DNA of 64,000 nt, from NCBI GenBank assembly GCA_022478985.1, contig JAKSZP010017447.1, positions 27,025 to 91,024 on the forward strand, given 5' to 3'. The notes under the pieces are model-generated. The model did not search any database and was not told where the DNA came from. It saw only the letters and a list, made by a program, of their open reading frames with translations. This stretch comes from Massospora cicadina. Taxonomy: Eukaryota > Entomophthoromycota > Entomophthoromycetes > Entomophthorales > Entomophthoraceae. Of this stretch, positions 9,900 to 21,466 are shown one piece after another. A program made the translations under genes and the position numbers. How positions within the stretch are numbered: position 1 is the stretch's first letter; the number at the start of each line of letters is the position of its first letter.

Positions 9900-11250
9900 A
9901 CATAGACAGCTCTAAGTGCCAGAGGTCCTGTCTCTGAAACATTCTTCAGGGGCTATTGTGGAACTCTAGAGCCCTGTGGTTAGTCCTGATTGTGGAATGA
10001 TGGCATGCTTGCAAATGATGATGCTTCCACTCATCTAGAGCTGTGATAATCACCTATCGTTCCTTGTCATAAATGTGGTAGTTTGTTTCTGTCAGAAGCA
10101 CCTTACTGATGAAGTAGCATACTGAATGCTCCAAACTTTCCTTGCTGGTTTGTAAGAGGACAACCACAATAGCAAGTTAGAGGCTTCCATCTCCAAAATT
10201 GATTGTATGGTCAGCATCAGAGTACACCAGAACCGGCGCTATGTGAAGGGCGTCCTTGATGGCCTGGAACGCTGTCTCTTCCACCTCTTCCCATTGAAAA
10301 GGGACTTTCCTAGTCGTTAGGTTTAGGGAAGTCATCTCTGAGAGGTACTTGGTGACTTTCATCAATAAATTTATTACCCCTAGGAAGCTGCACACCCCCT
10401 TCTTGTAGGGAGCGCAGCCCACTTCTTCACTGCTTTCAGCTTGTCCATGCAGATAGCCGTTCTCTTTTCAAATACAAAGTTGCACAAGAAGGATTCTGAG
10501 CCCTTGTAAAAATCACATTTAGAGGGCTTCAAATGGAGGTTTGCCTTATCCAGCGCCCTGAGGAACTTCCTAACGTCCTCTGTGTGGGTTTCTCGAGACT
10601 TGTAGAATACCAAGATGTCATCCATGTATGTGACACAGCATTTCTAATCAAGTTGCTGAGTGCATTGTTGATGGTCCGTTTGAAAACCGCTGGTGAATTC
10701 TTTAGTCTAAATGGCATAGATTTGTACTCATACATACTCAGGCGACACTTAAATTCCATAGTTGTTGAAGGTTCTGGTGAATATGGTACTTAGTTGCAGG
10801 CGACCACCAGATAACTTTGAGAACACTTAGCTTCCCACAATCATCTGAGAGATGCTCACTTTAAACAGGAGAGGAATGGGTCTTTTTCAGTTATAATGTT
10901 TGTCATCGGTAGTCTACACAGGGGCAGAGGTCGCTGTTGGCCATGGGAACCAGGATTATGGGGTACAACACTGGTATTTTTAAGACACAATTGTCCCTCG
11001 CTCCAACATGTCCTTCACGTAATTGTCCAGAGCTTCCTTTGCCCTAGGGTTTAGAGGGTACACTGGGATTGCTTTAGGAAGCTTGGTGTCCCCTTTGAAC
11101 TTTAATGATAAGCAAAAGGACATGTGGAGCGCAGGTGGCGGCAATGTTCCTCTGGAGCAAGTATTATAGACTCTGAATTCTTCTGGTATCTTTTCCATCT
11201 CCATTCCTAGGTTCACAGAGTTCACACTGGGCCTGCTTCTGCTCAAGATA
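9900..11250 (-). pseudogene. Element C reverse transcriptase and RNase H
   Basis: The upper part reads YPLNPRAKEALDNYV and DMLERGTIVS, the lead-in to RT. The palm is seen as KSMPFRLKNSPAVFKR and YMDDILVFYKSRETH (intact catalytic YMDD near 10620-10633). Then come LKPSKCDFYKGSESFL, the thumb, and VPFQWEEVEETAFQAIK with APVLVYSDADHTI, the first RNase H Asp motif. Frames change at least three times. RT and RNase H would act together in cDNA synthesis. Confidence 0.7.
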
Positions 11251-12470
11251 AAAAATTTTAAGGGTATTGGCTTCAGGTCCTTAGGGTGGTTGTCACCTGG
11301 CCCACATCCAAATTAAAATGCGGAGAATACTTGTGTTACCACCTTATACCCAAAGTGATGGAGGTGGGGCTGATTCTGGGTGACACTGAAGGTTTAATAA
11401 AAACAGTCGGGTCCCTGCTGTAGTCTTATTATTGGCTCAATCTCCCTGCATTCCAACTATTAGGTGGTGTCTGCGAGAGTTATGGTGCCCTTTTTTCTGC
11501 ATTGGTACTTTCAGTTTCGTATATAACTTCAAGTCCAAGTAATTTTCATCAGCCCTCGTTTTCATTAGCTCCCACAGCTTCTTAATCTAAACGCTTTTAC
11601 CTTTCTTCTTATTTTTAGAGAAAACAGAACAAAAAGCTAATATGAACTATTACCTTTATTAACAGAAGAGATGCAAGTGGGTTTCAGGCAGAGTTTGTAC
11701 ACAGGAGCGACTATCTTCTGGAGGTCGCCTGTACCAGGGGCCACAGGGCATGAAGCAGGTTCACCAAGTCTAACTTCTCCTGCTGTCTCACATGGTTGGA
11801 AAAAGGCTCTGAATCTGCACGTCATCTGCGGGCTCTTCTATGGTTCCCAGGAACATGGGTTCTGGCTTGGGCCAGGAATAACTAGCTTTCCACCTGGTAG
11901 GCAACTGTGACTTCCTCATCCAAGGTTACATCCAGGCGGGTGGCAGCCATATCAGTGAGAATGTCTGGACGTAAGTTCTGTCAGAAAATCTGTCAAAGCT
12001 GGGAGGGGGTCACTTTCGCGGCTTTGGCTAGAGGCTGGAACAGATGAATGTATTTCATGATAGCCATTCTTCATTAGCTGAGGGACAGGAGCGCTGACCA
12101 GGTGGCATCCTGAGAGTCATTTGGTGTGGTAGCTCTTTCACTAGATGGAAGCACTCCTCCATAGAGGCTATAAGAGCTGACTGAGGTTCCAAGGTTTTTG
12201 TGATCCATACTGACAGGTTCTTTTAAAAGTCAGCTATCACCCGGGCGATATAGAGGGATGCTGCCATGGTCCCTTAGAGGCCATGGTGAGACAGGCTTGA
12301 AACTTGATGAGGAGAATGTTCCATGCACTACTCTTAATTATTCTGGTGTCAAAGCTTGTCCAAAACTTGGATGTTGTGTCAAAACATTGGAATCAAGCAG
12401 CAGAATTTCCTTAGAATAGGAAGAGGCGAATAGCTTCCCAATATAAGAACATGTTGGAAAAAATCACTCT
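11250..12470 (-). pseudogene. Element C protease end and Gag, poorly preserved
   Basis: A minus-strand stretch upstream of RT, with a protease C-terminal-like segment (SITLGIRW and FNLDVGQ in shifted frames, 11.3-11.45 kb) and then Gag-like coding sequence with many stops. No zinc knuckle or DTG box can be read with confidence. The call rests mostly on position. Confidence 0.35.
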
Positions 12471-12932
12471 CAGCGTAACAGTTCTCTTGACTGATGGCAA
12501 AGTTCAAAAATGGCTAAAAGCTGTAAACTAGTGGAGAGATAAAAACAAAAAGATGAGGCGAAATAGACTATTTTATTGAGTTAAAAAGTATGAAATATAT
12601 AGGGCGTTTGGGGACGTGGTGCCTAGTGGACCTTTATGGCCCAGTATGATTAAAATTTTCACTGCCTTTCAGATTGACCACCTAATCAGCTTCTCATTGT
12701 TCTGCAACATCCTTGTAACCACAAAGGTGGGAGCTGACTCCTTGATATTTAATAAGGTGAGACGGGATTCCTGAAGGTGTCTCCATCAATTATCATGCGC
12801 TTGATGCTTTCTGATTGAATCTCATATTGGTGCCTTTATGGTAAGTTCCATTCCCTTTGTCTCAATAGTTGACTTACTGAGGCTTGATTTGGGAGTAGGG
12901 GTTTCAATCGCTCATCATTTAATATCCTGACA
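12471..12932 (-). repeat. Element II 3' LTR
   Basis: On the element strand it begins TGTCAGGATATT, right after the purine tract TTGAGGGGGGTAT, so this is the 3' end of element II. It matches 42056-42528 over its length (e.g. AACAGTTCTCTTGACTGA, then ATTGACCACCT). The outer boundary is good to a few bases only. Confidence 0.75.
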
Positions 12933-12944
12933 ATACCCCCCTCA

Positions 12945-14141
12945 AGATTCTATTGGAAAGGGTATAGGGCCAAAAAATTGGCCATGTACTCAATTTACCA
13001 CTTTCCCCTGATTGATGTTGGCATTGAAGTACTCCAAGTCCACCTTATGAATGACCTTATAGGGTTCAGACCAAAGAACTTCAGGCTTGTTCTGTTGAAC
13101 TCCAAGTCAATGGCGATGAAAGGTAATGGGGTCACCTAATTGAAAATGAGTAAAGAGGGTCGGCCAACATTATATTGGGATGTATCCCTTTTTGTGGTGT
13201 GGTGATGTTGACTTTCATGTATAAAGGCTAAGTTGGACAATTTTATCTGGCTAAGGCCCTCATAGTTAAATCATAGCTATCAGGTATGTAGGTATTAAGA
13301 AGGGGTGAACGCTACTTGTTAAATGGAAAGCTCATCCATATAAAGATTAAAGGAGGAAATATTGTGATTAAATGGTAGCTTATTCAATAAGCAAGCAAAG
13401 CGCTGGGTAGATAATGATTCCACCAAGTAGGGTCAGAGGCAGCCATCTTCTGTAGAATAGAGACAAGGTTCCATTAGCACTTTCCACTTCCAATTGGTTG
13501 ATGGGTAGTAAGGGGCGTTGAAGCTCTGGTCAGTTACAAGAAGAAAAGTGAGTCCTTGGACTACCTATGAGTTAAATTTAACACATTTTACGAAAATAAA
13601 ATTTGTTGGCATCCATGCTGGGTAAACTCATGATAAAATAAAAAAATCCATGGCTTTTGCAGTGGTAGCAGGGACAGGAATCGACTTGACCCAATTGATA
13701 AAATGGTCTATGGCTAGGATGATATATTTATGGACATGCAATCTGTTGGGAAGAGGGACTACCATATCAATGATAACAATATTGAAAGTACCAATGTGAT
13801 ATTGACCAAGTGCTGATATTAGGAACTAGCTCAATCTTGAGACTGACATGTCATACAAGCTTCCAATACCTCTTGGATGGTTTCTACCATTCAGTCCCAG
13901 TACCATTGTTTCTTTAGCTAATTGTAAATCTTCTTCACTGTCTTATGTCCAAAAGGTCACTTGGCCTTCTAGGATAATATTAGTTCAAGAAGAAGGGTGA
14001 ATTTAGGGAAGCCATTTTTTATTGACCCTCTTATTTAGTATTCCTTATTTGATCTGAATGTCTCAGGTCATTTTCAGGCTCAGCTTGGATCTTGGGAGTT
14101 TTTAACTCCCAGTTTTCTGGCCAGATGATTAGATCATACTG
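12945..14141 (-). pseudogene. Element II integrase, 3' piece of pol
   Basis: Minus-strand integrase with many stops: VETIQEVLEACMTCQSQD (the CX2C half of the zinc motif) and, upstream at the very edge, QYDLIIWPENWELK. That edge segment joins ALAALTPEED at 20.76 kb once element III is removed. The catalytic core is worn (HQPIGSGKC-like remains near 13.5 kb). The tail near 13.0 kb corresponds to the C-terminal domain of the I/III lineage. Confidence 0.6.
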
Positions 14142-14893
14142 TGGGAATCCAGCTGTTTGTTTCGTTTGCTGGTGCTTAATGCTGTTGGATTCCACAGCTT
14201 TTTTTATTAAATAAAACTAAAATACCAATAAATAAAAAGCTAAGTGTTTTAAGTTTTTATTAGTGTGATTGCGAGTTAAGAAAAATGAAACCAATTGATA
14301 TCCAACTGGTCAGTATTTATACTGTATCAAGAGTCAAAGGGAATTCGATGATAAATTTGGAATGGCTTGTTACTTTCCAAATAAAGAATATGCAGATTCA
14401 ACCTATCAAAGCTCAGAAAAACTTGAGTTACTTTAGTAAAATGGCAGAAGGGAAGGTTTTTTAGGGAAGAATGTACCCATGTGGTAATAAATTTTATAAT
14501 TAAACCAATCACTATTTGATAAATTAATTTTATCTAGGGGGACCTCCGCCACACCCATAAAAGGGAGTGGTCTCCGCTTAGGGGTTGTACTGTAACTAGA
14601 TGTGGCAGGGAAAGAACCATTTGTTGGATGCCCCAGAATATGCCACATGGTCATAGGAATCTGATTACTTGATTTTGAGTTAATTGCCCATTTGTTATTT
14701 GGAAAAGTGTTACCCCAATTCGTGGGGTTCCACCAAAAATTTGCCAGGGACTTTTGGCCAATATTATCATTATTTTTATTTAAATCAATATTACTTTGAA
14801 TCAGACATGTAATTGGAAAATAATATGGAGTGAATCAGGACTATTATTACCTAAAACATTCTTTTGCTGAATCGAGATGGCAAATGTCTGACA
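14142..14893 (-). repeat. Element III 3' LTR
   Basis: On the element strand it starts TGTCAGACATTTGCC after a purine tract (CCCCTCAACATT region on the plus strand, 14907-14918). It matches 20013-20747 almost base for base over long runs, e.g. GGGGTTGTACTGTAACTAGA. The 3' copy has a short AT insertion near 14770-14790 that the 5' copy lacks. Confidence 0.85.
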
Positions 14894-14904
14894 TCACCCA
14901 AAAA

Positions 14905-15960
14905 ATGTTGAGGGGAGATTAGGGCCAAAGTAAACTGTCATGTACGCGATTAATAATAATCCCTGTAGCTTCAGATTTGATATAGTACTCATCTTCTCTA
15001 TTGTAATTGATGGTGAACGGACCCTCCCAAATTGATCCAAGCTTGCCGCTTCTAGAAGTGATGCAATTATGGTAATATAAGACCATATAAGACACTTGAA
15101 ATGAAGGCAGGGGAGCCTAAAGCTCATTGGCAGCTTGACCTTCTTTAGTGACCCTTTTAACTAGGTTCGTCATAGCCTCATATTGAAGCTGAATATATGG
15201 TGAGCTAATCATCTCATGGCCTTTTCAGGTTCCTTACCACTAGAGAAGACATCCTTAGATAAGAGGGCAGGTTTTCCAGGTTCCAGCCCATACAAGACAC
15301 AGAATTGAATATTTTTATAATCTGGTGATAGCTAATCTGATATGTCATAAGAGCACCAGGTAGGTATTGATCCCAATGAAGAGTATCAGAGGAGGCCATT
15401 TTTTTGTAGAATGGATCGAGGTTCCATTTGTTCTTTCCAATGTCCCATTAGTAGAGGGATTATATAGAGCCAAGGAAAGTTATTGGGCTCTTATGGAAGT
15501 GGCCAGGATTTTGACTAATCTGGAGGTAAAGTTCTTACCATTGTCGCAGAGTAGTACTTGGGGACACCCATGACGAGTGAATATGTTTATATGTAAGAAG
15601 GTGGCTGTGGCCTTGGCCGTTTGGGCTTGAAGAGCCACGGCTTCCACCAACTTAGTGAAGTGGTCAATGCCTATTAGAATGTAACGATTCCCACTGGTGG
15701 TCTGGGTTAGCGCTCCTAACATGTCTAAACTGATAGTGTGAAAAGGTTGCTGAGGGGCTGTGGGTTGGTATTGGTATCTAATCTTGAAACTGGATTTCTC
15801 CTTACAAGTGAGGCAGGCATCCAAGACTTCAATAATAGATTCCATGGCACCCTCCCAATAGTACCGTTCCTTGATCCACTCATAAGCCTTCTTTACTCCA
15901 CCATGCCCAAGGGTGGAGTGGGCATCAAAGATCATTGGTACCCGCTCTGAAGGTCACAGA
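14905..15960 (-). pseudogene. Element III integrase
   Basis: A long open stretch (15480-15935) holds the zinc motif (DAHSTLGHGGVKKAYEW, then CLTCKEK), TISLDMLGALTQT (first catalytic Asp), IGIDHFTKLVEAV and LLCDNGKNFTSRL (second Asp). The rest is shifted: SYHQIIKIFNSVSCM belongs to the loop after the Glu helix, and the C-terminal part has SGKLGSIWEGPFTI (a GPY/F-like module) and TGIIINRVH. No chromodomain is seen. Stops and shifts near 15.2-15.5 kb inactivate it. Confidence 0.75.
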
Positions 15961-15999
15961 TAGGGCAGCCATTTTACTCCTACCAGCTTATATAACTTT

Positions 16000-16560
16000 C
16001 TGCTTTCCACCTTAATGTTGTAGGAATGTCGTGCTATAATTTTCTGGATGGGTTAATTATCATCCCCTGATTAAGGGGTCATAATGAGATCATGTAATCT
16101 CACCTTCACTTTTGTCAAGATAAAGGATAGGCAGCCAAGCCAAGCCATCCACATTCATATGATGTGTCCCGCTCAGTGCTCAATTTTCATATCAAAATGT
16201 TGAAGTTTAAGGGCCCAATGGGCCAACTGTCCGGTGGGATCCTTCATGTTTTGTAGCCATTTTAAGGGGGCGTGGTCATTAACCACAGTGAAGGTAGTGC
16301 CATATAGGAAAGGACGGTAATTTTTAACAGCAAGTAAGACTGAAAACCACTCCTTTTCAGTGACACTGTTATTACGTTCAACTTTTGACAACATTTTGCT
16401 GAAATAGGAGACTGGATGATCTACGCCATTACTGTACAATTGGGCCAGGATGGCTCAAACGGCATAATCTGAGGCATCAGTGAACAATATGAAGGGTTTC
16501 CCATAGTTGGAGTGGCGTAGGATAGGGCGTTGCTGAAGCAAATTCTTTAGTGTTTCAAAT
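16000..16560 (-). pseudogene. Element III RNase H
   Basis: The open block 16173-16439 reads DHPVSYFSKMLSKVERN, EKEWFSVLLAVKNYRPFLYG, VVNDHAPLKWLQNMKDPTG and QLAHWALKLQHFDMKIEH. This is a well kept gypsy RNase H tail. The first Asp motif lies upstream (near 16.48 kb, FILFTDASDYAV region) behind a stop. It serves as the template for recognising the split RNase H of element II. Confidence 0.7.
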
Positions 16561-17480
16561 GAGGCTACTTGTTTTGGACCCCAATAAAAGGGGTGTTTTT
16601 TTTCCAATAGTCAAATAAGAGGCTCGCTGAGCTGGGAGAACTTGAGGATAAATTGATGGTAGTACCCAGCATACCCAGAAATATTTGAATGTCCTGGAGG
16701 TTCTTAGAGCAGACATTTTAGAGATAGCTTCGACTTTATCTTGTAAGGGCTGGATCCCTTCATGTGAGATAGCATGTCCAAGAAAATCGACCTTCTTTTA
16801 AAGAAGGTGCATTTTGGCAGTTTCAACTAGATGTTAGAAGCCCGTAGGCTTTAAAAGACTTCTTTTAGATGATCGAGATGATCTTTAAATTTTCAGAAAA
16901 GACGGTGATGTCATCAAGTTAACAATCACACAGCTTAGCTTATGGTCCCGCAGAATGTGATCCATTGCATGTTGGAGGATGCTGGCACATTTCACAGCCC
17001 TTGGGGTAATCAAGTAAGCTGAAATAAGCCTTTACTACAAATGAGAGCGCATTTCTCCTAATCTTGAGGAGAAAGGTCCATTTGTCAATACCCACTTGCC
17101 AAATCCATGATTGAGATGAATTTCGAGCTGGAGAGTTGTGCAATGGCATCATCTATGTGGGGGATATAATAGCTGTTTTTTAGTGAGGTTATTTAGTTTA
17201 TGGTAGTCCATTACTACTAAATGACCTCCATTATTCTTTCTGATCAGCAAGAGAGGGGACGCCCAAGGGCTTTAAAATGGTACTAATAACCCAGAGTCTA
17301 ATAACTTCTTGAGTTCAACCCCCATTTGCTGCTCTTCAACCTTAGACTTATATAAAGGTTTAGATCGAATAGGTTGGGCATTACCAACATCAATAGAGTG
17401 GCTCCATCCTTTCATATGCTCATAATTCATCTCGTTTTGGGAGAAAATATCGCTATATGTATCCAATAGTGAATAAACTT
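16560..17480 (-). pseudogene. Element III reverse transcriptase
   Basis: Lead-in: MNYEHMKGWSHSIDVGNAQPIRSKPLYKSK (17.3-17.46 kb), here cited only as the conserved segment ahead of the fingers, with ELKKLLDSGLLVPF. The catalytic box near 16.92 kb reads stop-LDDITVF: the Tyr of YLDD is replaced by a stop codon. Thumb and RNase H linker follow at lower coordinates. Multiple shifts. Confidence 0.65.
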
Positions 17481-17960
17481 TTTAAGCTCATCCAGGGTTA
17501 GGTCATCGGAGATGTGGACGTTAGGCGGAGTATACACCATCTAGTCAGTGGGTAACCCACATCCAACATCGACCCAATAAAGTGGACAATGTTAATTTCA
17601 TCAAGGGGAATGAGTAGACCTTTCCCTATCTCTTGATGTTTTAGACAATGATCGGTTGATTGGTAAGCTTCCCCAATAAGATATTGATGGGTCGTTGATA
17701 AGAGGGATCTAGTATACCCAGCAACATCCATGGTTTCAAAGCGCTTATTACATCAATTCTAGTTATGTGTAGCAGACAGGCTCAGGGGATCTGTAGTGTA
17801 ATGTTGGTAGCGACCACCCATTGTTCCCCAGCCTTGATTACTGTTTCCTCTGCAGCATAAAAGGGAATTCCCTCTGAAGCATCGACCAAATCAGGCAACT
17901 TTTTTGTGTTGTGACCAGAGGTCGTTTTAAATAAAGGTAAAGCAGAGGAATGGTATACAA
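17480..17960 (-). pseudogene. Element III dUTPase-like domain
   Basis: Between protease and RT the minus strand reads EETVIKAGEQWVVATNITLQI (17.79-17.88 kb) and MLLGILDPSYQRPINILL (17.68-17.73 kb) with TNQPIIV after it. GILDPSYQR matches the dUTPase motif-3 pattern with Asp and Tyr kept. TNITLQI corresponds to the strand that precedes motif 2 (TG-x-x-x-x-(I/L)-P). The Gly-rich C-terminal motif is not visible. Stops break the frame. Confidence 0.5.
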
Positions 17961-18500
17961 CTAAGCAGGAGTATTCTTTTTTACTGGGTTCTTTTTGGTA
18001 CAGAGTAGAGGAACTTTATAACCGAGTAGGGAGTGGTAACCCTGCTTCATGTTGATTATACCATCATACTCAATCATAAACTGCGTGCCAATAAGCATTT
18101 AATAGGCGTTATTGTCCAAAGCCACAGAGGGAGCTGCCAGGATGAGCTTTCTCAATCCAAATAGGCAAAGAGGAGAAGGCGTCAATAGCACGTGTGTTAT
18201 TAGGACCCACCGTTCCAATTTCCTGCGCACACTCAAGATCAGGAGCTAGCTTAATCTTCTTGATCAGCTTCTATGAGAGAACGTTCCTAGGAGATCCAGT
18301 GTCCAAGATAGCCCTAAAATGGACTTTTTGAATAATGACCTCTACCTTAGTTATAGTCCCGCTAAAGTTAAGGGGAAGAGCTAACTCTTCCCTAAAACGG
18401 AGAGTAGAGGCAAGTTTTCTAGCTGTTTTGGGGTAGTTATTTTTAATAGACTGTAGGGTGTGAACATGATGAATGGGCCGGATCAGCAAGCAATAATCTG
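17960..18500 (-). pseudogene. Element III aspartic protease
   Basis: The open block 18271-18489 ends with VIIQKVHFRAILDTGSPRNVLS, shown here by its active site AILDTGSP, with the catalytic Asp intact. The C-terminal half continues in other frames (IKLAPDLECAQE, then LIGTQFMIEYDG near 18.06-18.1 kb). It is closely similar to the intact protease of element VI. Confidence 0.75.
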
Positions 18501-19960
18501 GCCAGCATTGCTAGCAGTATTAATAACTTTAGGGCACCCCTGCAGTTGATTAAAGTAGGTTTTTTGAGGGATCAGGGCTTTATCTACTCCTTCAAGGTTT
18601 AGTCAATCCGGTATACCTACTTCAACAGGGGCTACAAGGACATAATAACCAACGTCCCTATAACTCACTTCAGACTCATCATCTGAAGGGTTGTCCACAC
18701 ACATTGGGTGGATATGAGAAAAGCTTTTGAAGGCTGAGGCCATAACTTTATAGCAGGGGGCCATCTGCAGCGATGATGATTGGAGGAGCAGGCGGATTAA
18801 CTTGAGAAGCCTTGTCCGTGAGCCCATGGTTATTGGGAGTGACTATCACCGGAGGGTGAGATTTGGTCGTCCTCACAGCTACAGGGTTTGGCTTTGAGTT
18901 GGCTGAAGGAGATATCCTCGTGGAGAAAGCTGCTTTAACTACACCAGCTTTGGGTTGATCAGTGTCTGGGAGTCGTGAGGAAACAAGTGGTTGAGCACTA
19001 GCAATATGGTCCTTAAACCCATCGTTGATGGGGGTGAAAGTCACTTGAGAAAGGGGTTTAGGCTTGTAAACCACTTGGAGAGTTTTATTTGAGGGATCAA
19101 GATGAGCTTGGTGGCAAGGTGGGAACAGGGAGCGCTTCCCCGTTGATAAAAGTACACTTTGATTTACTAGCCTGAAGACTCAAGTTGGCTGGGCGAAGGA
19201 AGATCAGGGTTGAGACGCATAGCAGGTGCTGGTCTCGAGGTAGTAAAAAACATAGGTGGGGCCATAGGGATCATCTGGGATTCCATTTGTGGCGATATGG
19301 TTGAGGAGTCCTCAATAGTAAAGATTTGAGGATATGAACCAACTCCTGAAGTAGCCTCATCGTTGTAGATATCTGCAACCTCTAGCAGCGCCTCTTTGAT
19401 ATCATGGATGGTATGATTGTGGCGTTTAATGGAGATAAAATGCAATGCAATGGAAGGATAGGAAGCTAAACCAGTTAGAATGGCAGAAAGGGCATCATTG
19501 AGAGGTAACAGTTTTGAAAGTAATAGAGGCTGACTTCATCAATAAATTGATTAACAAAGGTGGTGAGCGATTCACCCTTTTCATATTGAGGCACATAAAG
19601 GCCTTTTTTTCCTCTTCACAATTTTCATTGATTCAAATTCAGCAGTAAGCGTATCACTAACCTCTGCCCATGTTTTCAGAATGTCCATATGATAGACCAT
19701 TGCCTCTTGAGCCATGTGACTTAGGTGAGGTAGAATTTGCTCGACCTTTTGTTGGAATGTCGCGCCTTCCATGGCTGATTTGTAGATATATAAAGGAAAA
19801 ATACTACCCTCACCAGGGGTAAACTTTTTTTGAGGGGGTTTAAAAGGGCGCTGTTCAAGTTCTTTGAGACATGATAGGACGCTGGCGAGTTGTTTCTTGT
19901 AGGGCAATTACTCTTAGTTCAGTTGGAAGAGGAAAGTTTGAGGGTTATTCATTTTACAGC
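18500..19960 (-). pseudogene. Element III Gag
   Basis: The N-terminal core (19581-19907) reads FKPPQKKFTPGEGSIFPLY and YKSAMEGATFQQKVEQILP, the Gag core shared with I, VI, VII and VIII. Further down, HFISIKRHNHTIHDIKEAL matches element VI. A Pro/Thr/Ser-rich segment follows (18.75-19.1 kb). Just before the protease comes the module DVGYYVLVAPVEVGIPD, which is present once here but twice in element VI. No CCHC knuckle is found. Several frameshifts. Confidence 0.7.
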
Positions 19961-19992
19961 CTCCATTTTTAGTTGATTTTTGTAGTGTACAG

Positions 19993-20012
19993 GGCCCCTT
20001 GTAGTGAGCACC
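19993..20012 (-). other. Element III primer-binding site
   Basis: On the element strand TGGTGCTCACTACAAGGGGC, a few bases inside the 5' LTR. This is the best preserved copy of the site shared by at least six elements in the window. Confidence 0.7.
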
Positions 20013-20747
20013 AATTTATGGGTCTCAGCTGTTTGTTTCGCTCACTGGTGCTATATGTCTCTGGATTCCACAACTGAGTTTATTAAATAAAGCTAGAAAC
20101 ACTAATAAATAAAAAGCTAGGTGTTTAATTTTTTATTAGTGTGATTGTAGAGTAAGAAAAATGAGCCCTCTTAATATCTGACTGGTCAGCATTTAAACTG
20201 TATCATGAGTCAAAGGGAATTCAATGATAAATTTGGAACGGCTTGTTACTGTCCAAATAAGGAAATATGCAGATTCGCCCTATCAAAGCTCAGAAAAACA
20301 TGAGTTACTTTGGCAAAACGACGGAAGGGAAGGTATTTTGGGGCAGAATGTACCCACGTGGTAACGATTTTATATTTTAAACCAATCATCATTTGATAAA
20401 ATAATTTTATCTTGAGTGACCTCTGCCACACCTATAAAAGGGAGTGGTCCCCGCTTAGGGGTTGTACTGTAACTAGATGTGGCAGGGAAAGAACCATTTG
20501 ATGGATGCCCCAGGATATGCCACATGGTCATAGGAATCTGATTACTTGATTTTGAGTTAATTGCCCATTTGTTATTTGGAAAAGTGTTACCCCAATTCGT
20601 GGGGTTCCACCAAAAATTGGCCAGGGACTTTTGGCCAATATTACTTTGAGATCAGACATGTAATTGGAAAATAATATGGATTGAATCAGGACTATTATTA
20701 CCTAAAACATTTTTTTGCTGAAGTCAAGATGACAAGTGTCCAATACA
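20013..20747 (-). repeat. Element III 5' LTR
   Basis: Matches the 3' LTR (14142-14893). It carries a CTATAAAAGGG motif on the plus strand near 20433-20443; the same motif is in the 3' copy at about 14556-14566. The outer end is set at TACA by comparison with the flanking TACAG. Confidence 0.8.
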
Positions 20748-20752
20748 TACAG

Positions 20753-20890
20753 TCAGTCCTCCTCAGGGGTCAAGGCAGCCAGAGCTAGCATCTTATAAAG
20801 ACCATAGGCATTCTGGTGAATCGGTCCTGAGCGATTTCAACTCTAAATTATAGCTCTCCAGCCTTATGTCTCATATGGCTAATTGGCCAT
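20753..20890 (-). pseudogene. Element II RNase H, C-terminal piece
   Basis: Minus strand reads GQLAI-stop-DIRLESYNLELK and LYKMLALAALTPEED, the end of RNase H and the link to integrase. It is separated from the rest of RNase H by the solo LTR at 20891-21466. Removing that LTR joins MKDLT to GQLA, the normal RNase H sequence (compare MKDPTGQLAHW in element III). Confidence 0.65.
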
Positions 20891-21466
20891 TATTAGAACT
20901 TCGCAAGAAATTATGACATGCAGGTGCTACAAAGGCTATAGAATAAATTATTTTCGTGGCTATAGCAAGTATTGAAATGAGGCACCAAAATTATTAATTT
21001 TGTTGCAATAATGGGTTTCAATCAGAATAAAGCTATTTTATATTAAAGAACCAAAAATATAGCTACACAAGAAAAAATAAGTGTTGTCTTTATTAGTTAT
21101 AATTTAGAGATACCTATAGGAGAGGTTTTAGTAATTCTTTATAAGGATCTTCATGCTTTAAACAAGTTATGTTCGTTTCTTTTAGAGGACAGATATTGCT
21201 GATTATCACTACTATATTTGTGATTTTCAGATCTGATAAGATTCTTGTTAGATGAAATAGACCTTCTCATTGAGGGCTCAGCCCCTTCAGAATGCTTAGC
21301 CTCTTAAGAAGGTTTAGCCCACAGGAAAATGAGGCTAATAACTCTGAAGGGTCGATTGTCAGTCTAAAGAGAATCTAATATATCCAACAGTTTTTATAAT
21401 CTTTATTAGACTGAGATGCTGAACTCAATCTTAATAGAATTAGTCATTGCAGTTATAATTCCAACA
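20891..21466 (-). repeat. Solo LTR, copia-like
   Basis: A 576-bp segment that interrupts the RNase H of element II. On the minus strand it begins TGTTGGAATTATAAC and ends AAGTTCTAATA. These ends form an imperfect inverted repeat of the TGTTGGAA...TTCTAACA type common in copia LTRs. The flanks are GCCAT (20886-20890) and GCCAG (21467-21471), a 4-5 base target duplication. No internal gene is present, so it is a solo LTR left by recombination. A non-autonomous DNA element with the same ends is a weaker alternative. Confidence 0.6.

Larger units (their letters stand above)
8865..12470 (-). mobile_element. Ty3/gypsy element C (chromovirus-type pol), partial
   Basis: Minus-strand gypsy remnant with integrase, RNase H, RT and protease/Gag in order of rising coordinates. 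Its RT reads YMDDILVF, and its integrase ends in the SDGQMERAN and AQFAYNKLAHS style of chromoviruses, unlike I, II and III. The 3' end with any chromodomain and LTR is missing at the border with element I. Its 5' part is cut by the 3' LTR of element II at 12471 and may go on beyond 42528. Confidence 0.6.
14142..20747 (-). mobile_element. Ty3/gypsy element III, full length, inserted in II
   Basis: About 6.6 kb, with LTRs of roughly 750 and 730 bp that look close to 90% alike by eye. Internal order on the minus strand: Gag, protease, dUTPase-like, RT, RNase H, integrase. The flanks are TACTG (14137-14141) and TACAG (20748-20752), one mismatch, a plausible target duplication. Joining the flanks restores ALTPEED then QYDLIIW of element II, which fixes III as the younger insertion. 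Confidence 0.85.

Noticed and set aside
12455..12475. Target duplication of element II
   Set aside because: The bases outside the LTRs (AATCACTCT at 12.46 kb, ATGAACGTC at 42.53 kb) do not match, so none is claimed. The pairing of the LTRs rests on orientation, primer site, purine tract and total length.
19993..20012. tRNA gene at the sites ending in GAGCACCA
   Set aside because: Only the 3' end resembles a tRNA; no cloverleaf, no A or B box upstream, and the position is next to LTRs. It is a primer-binding site.
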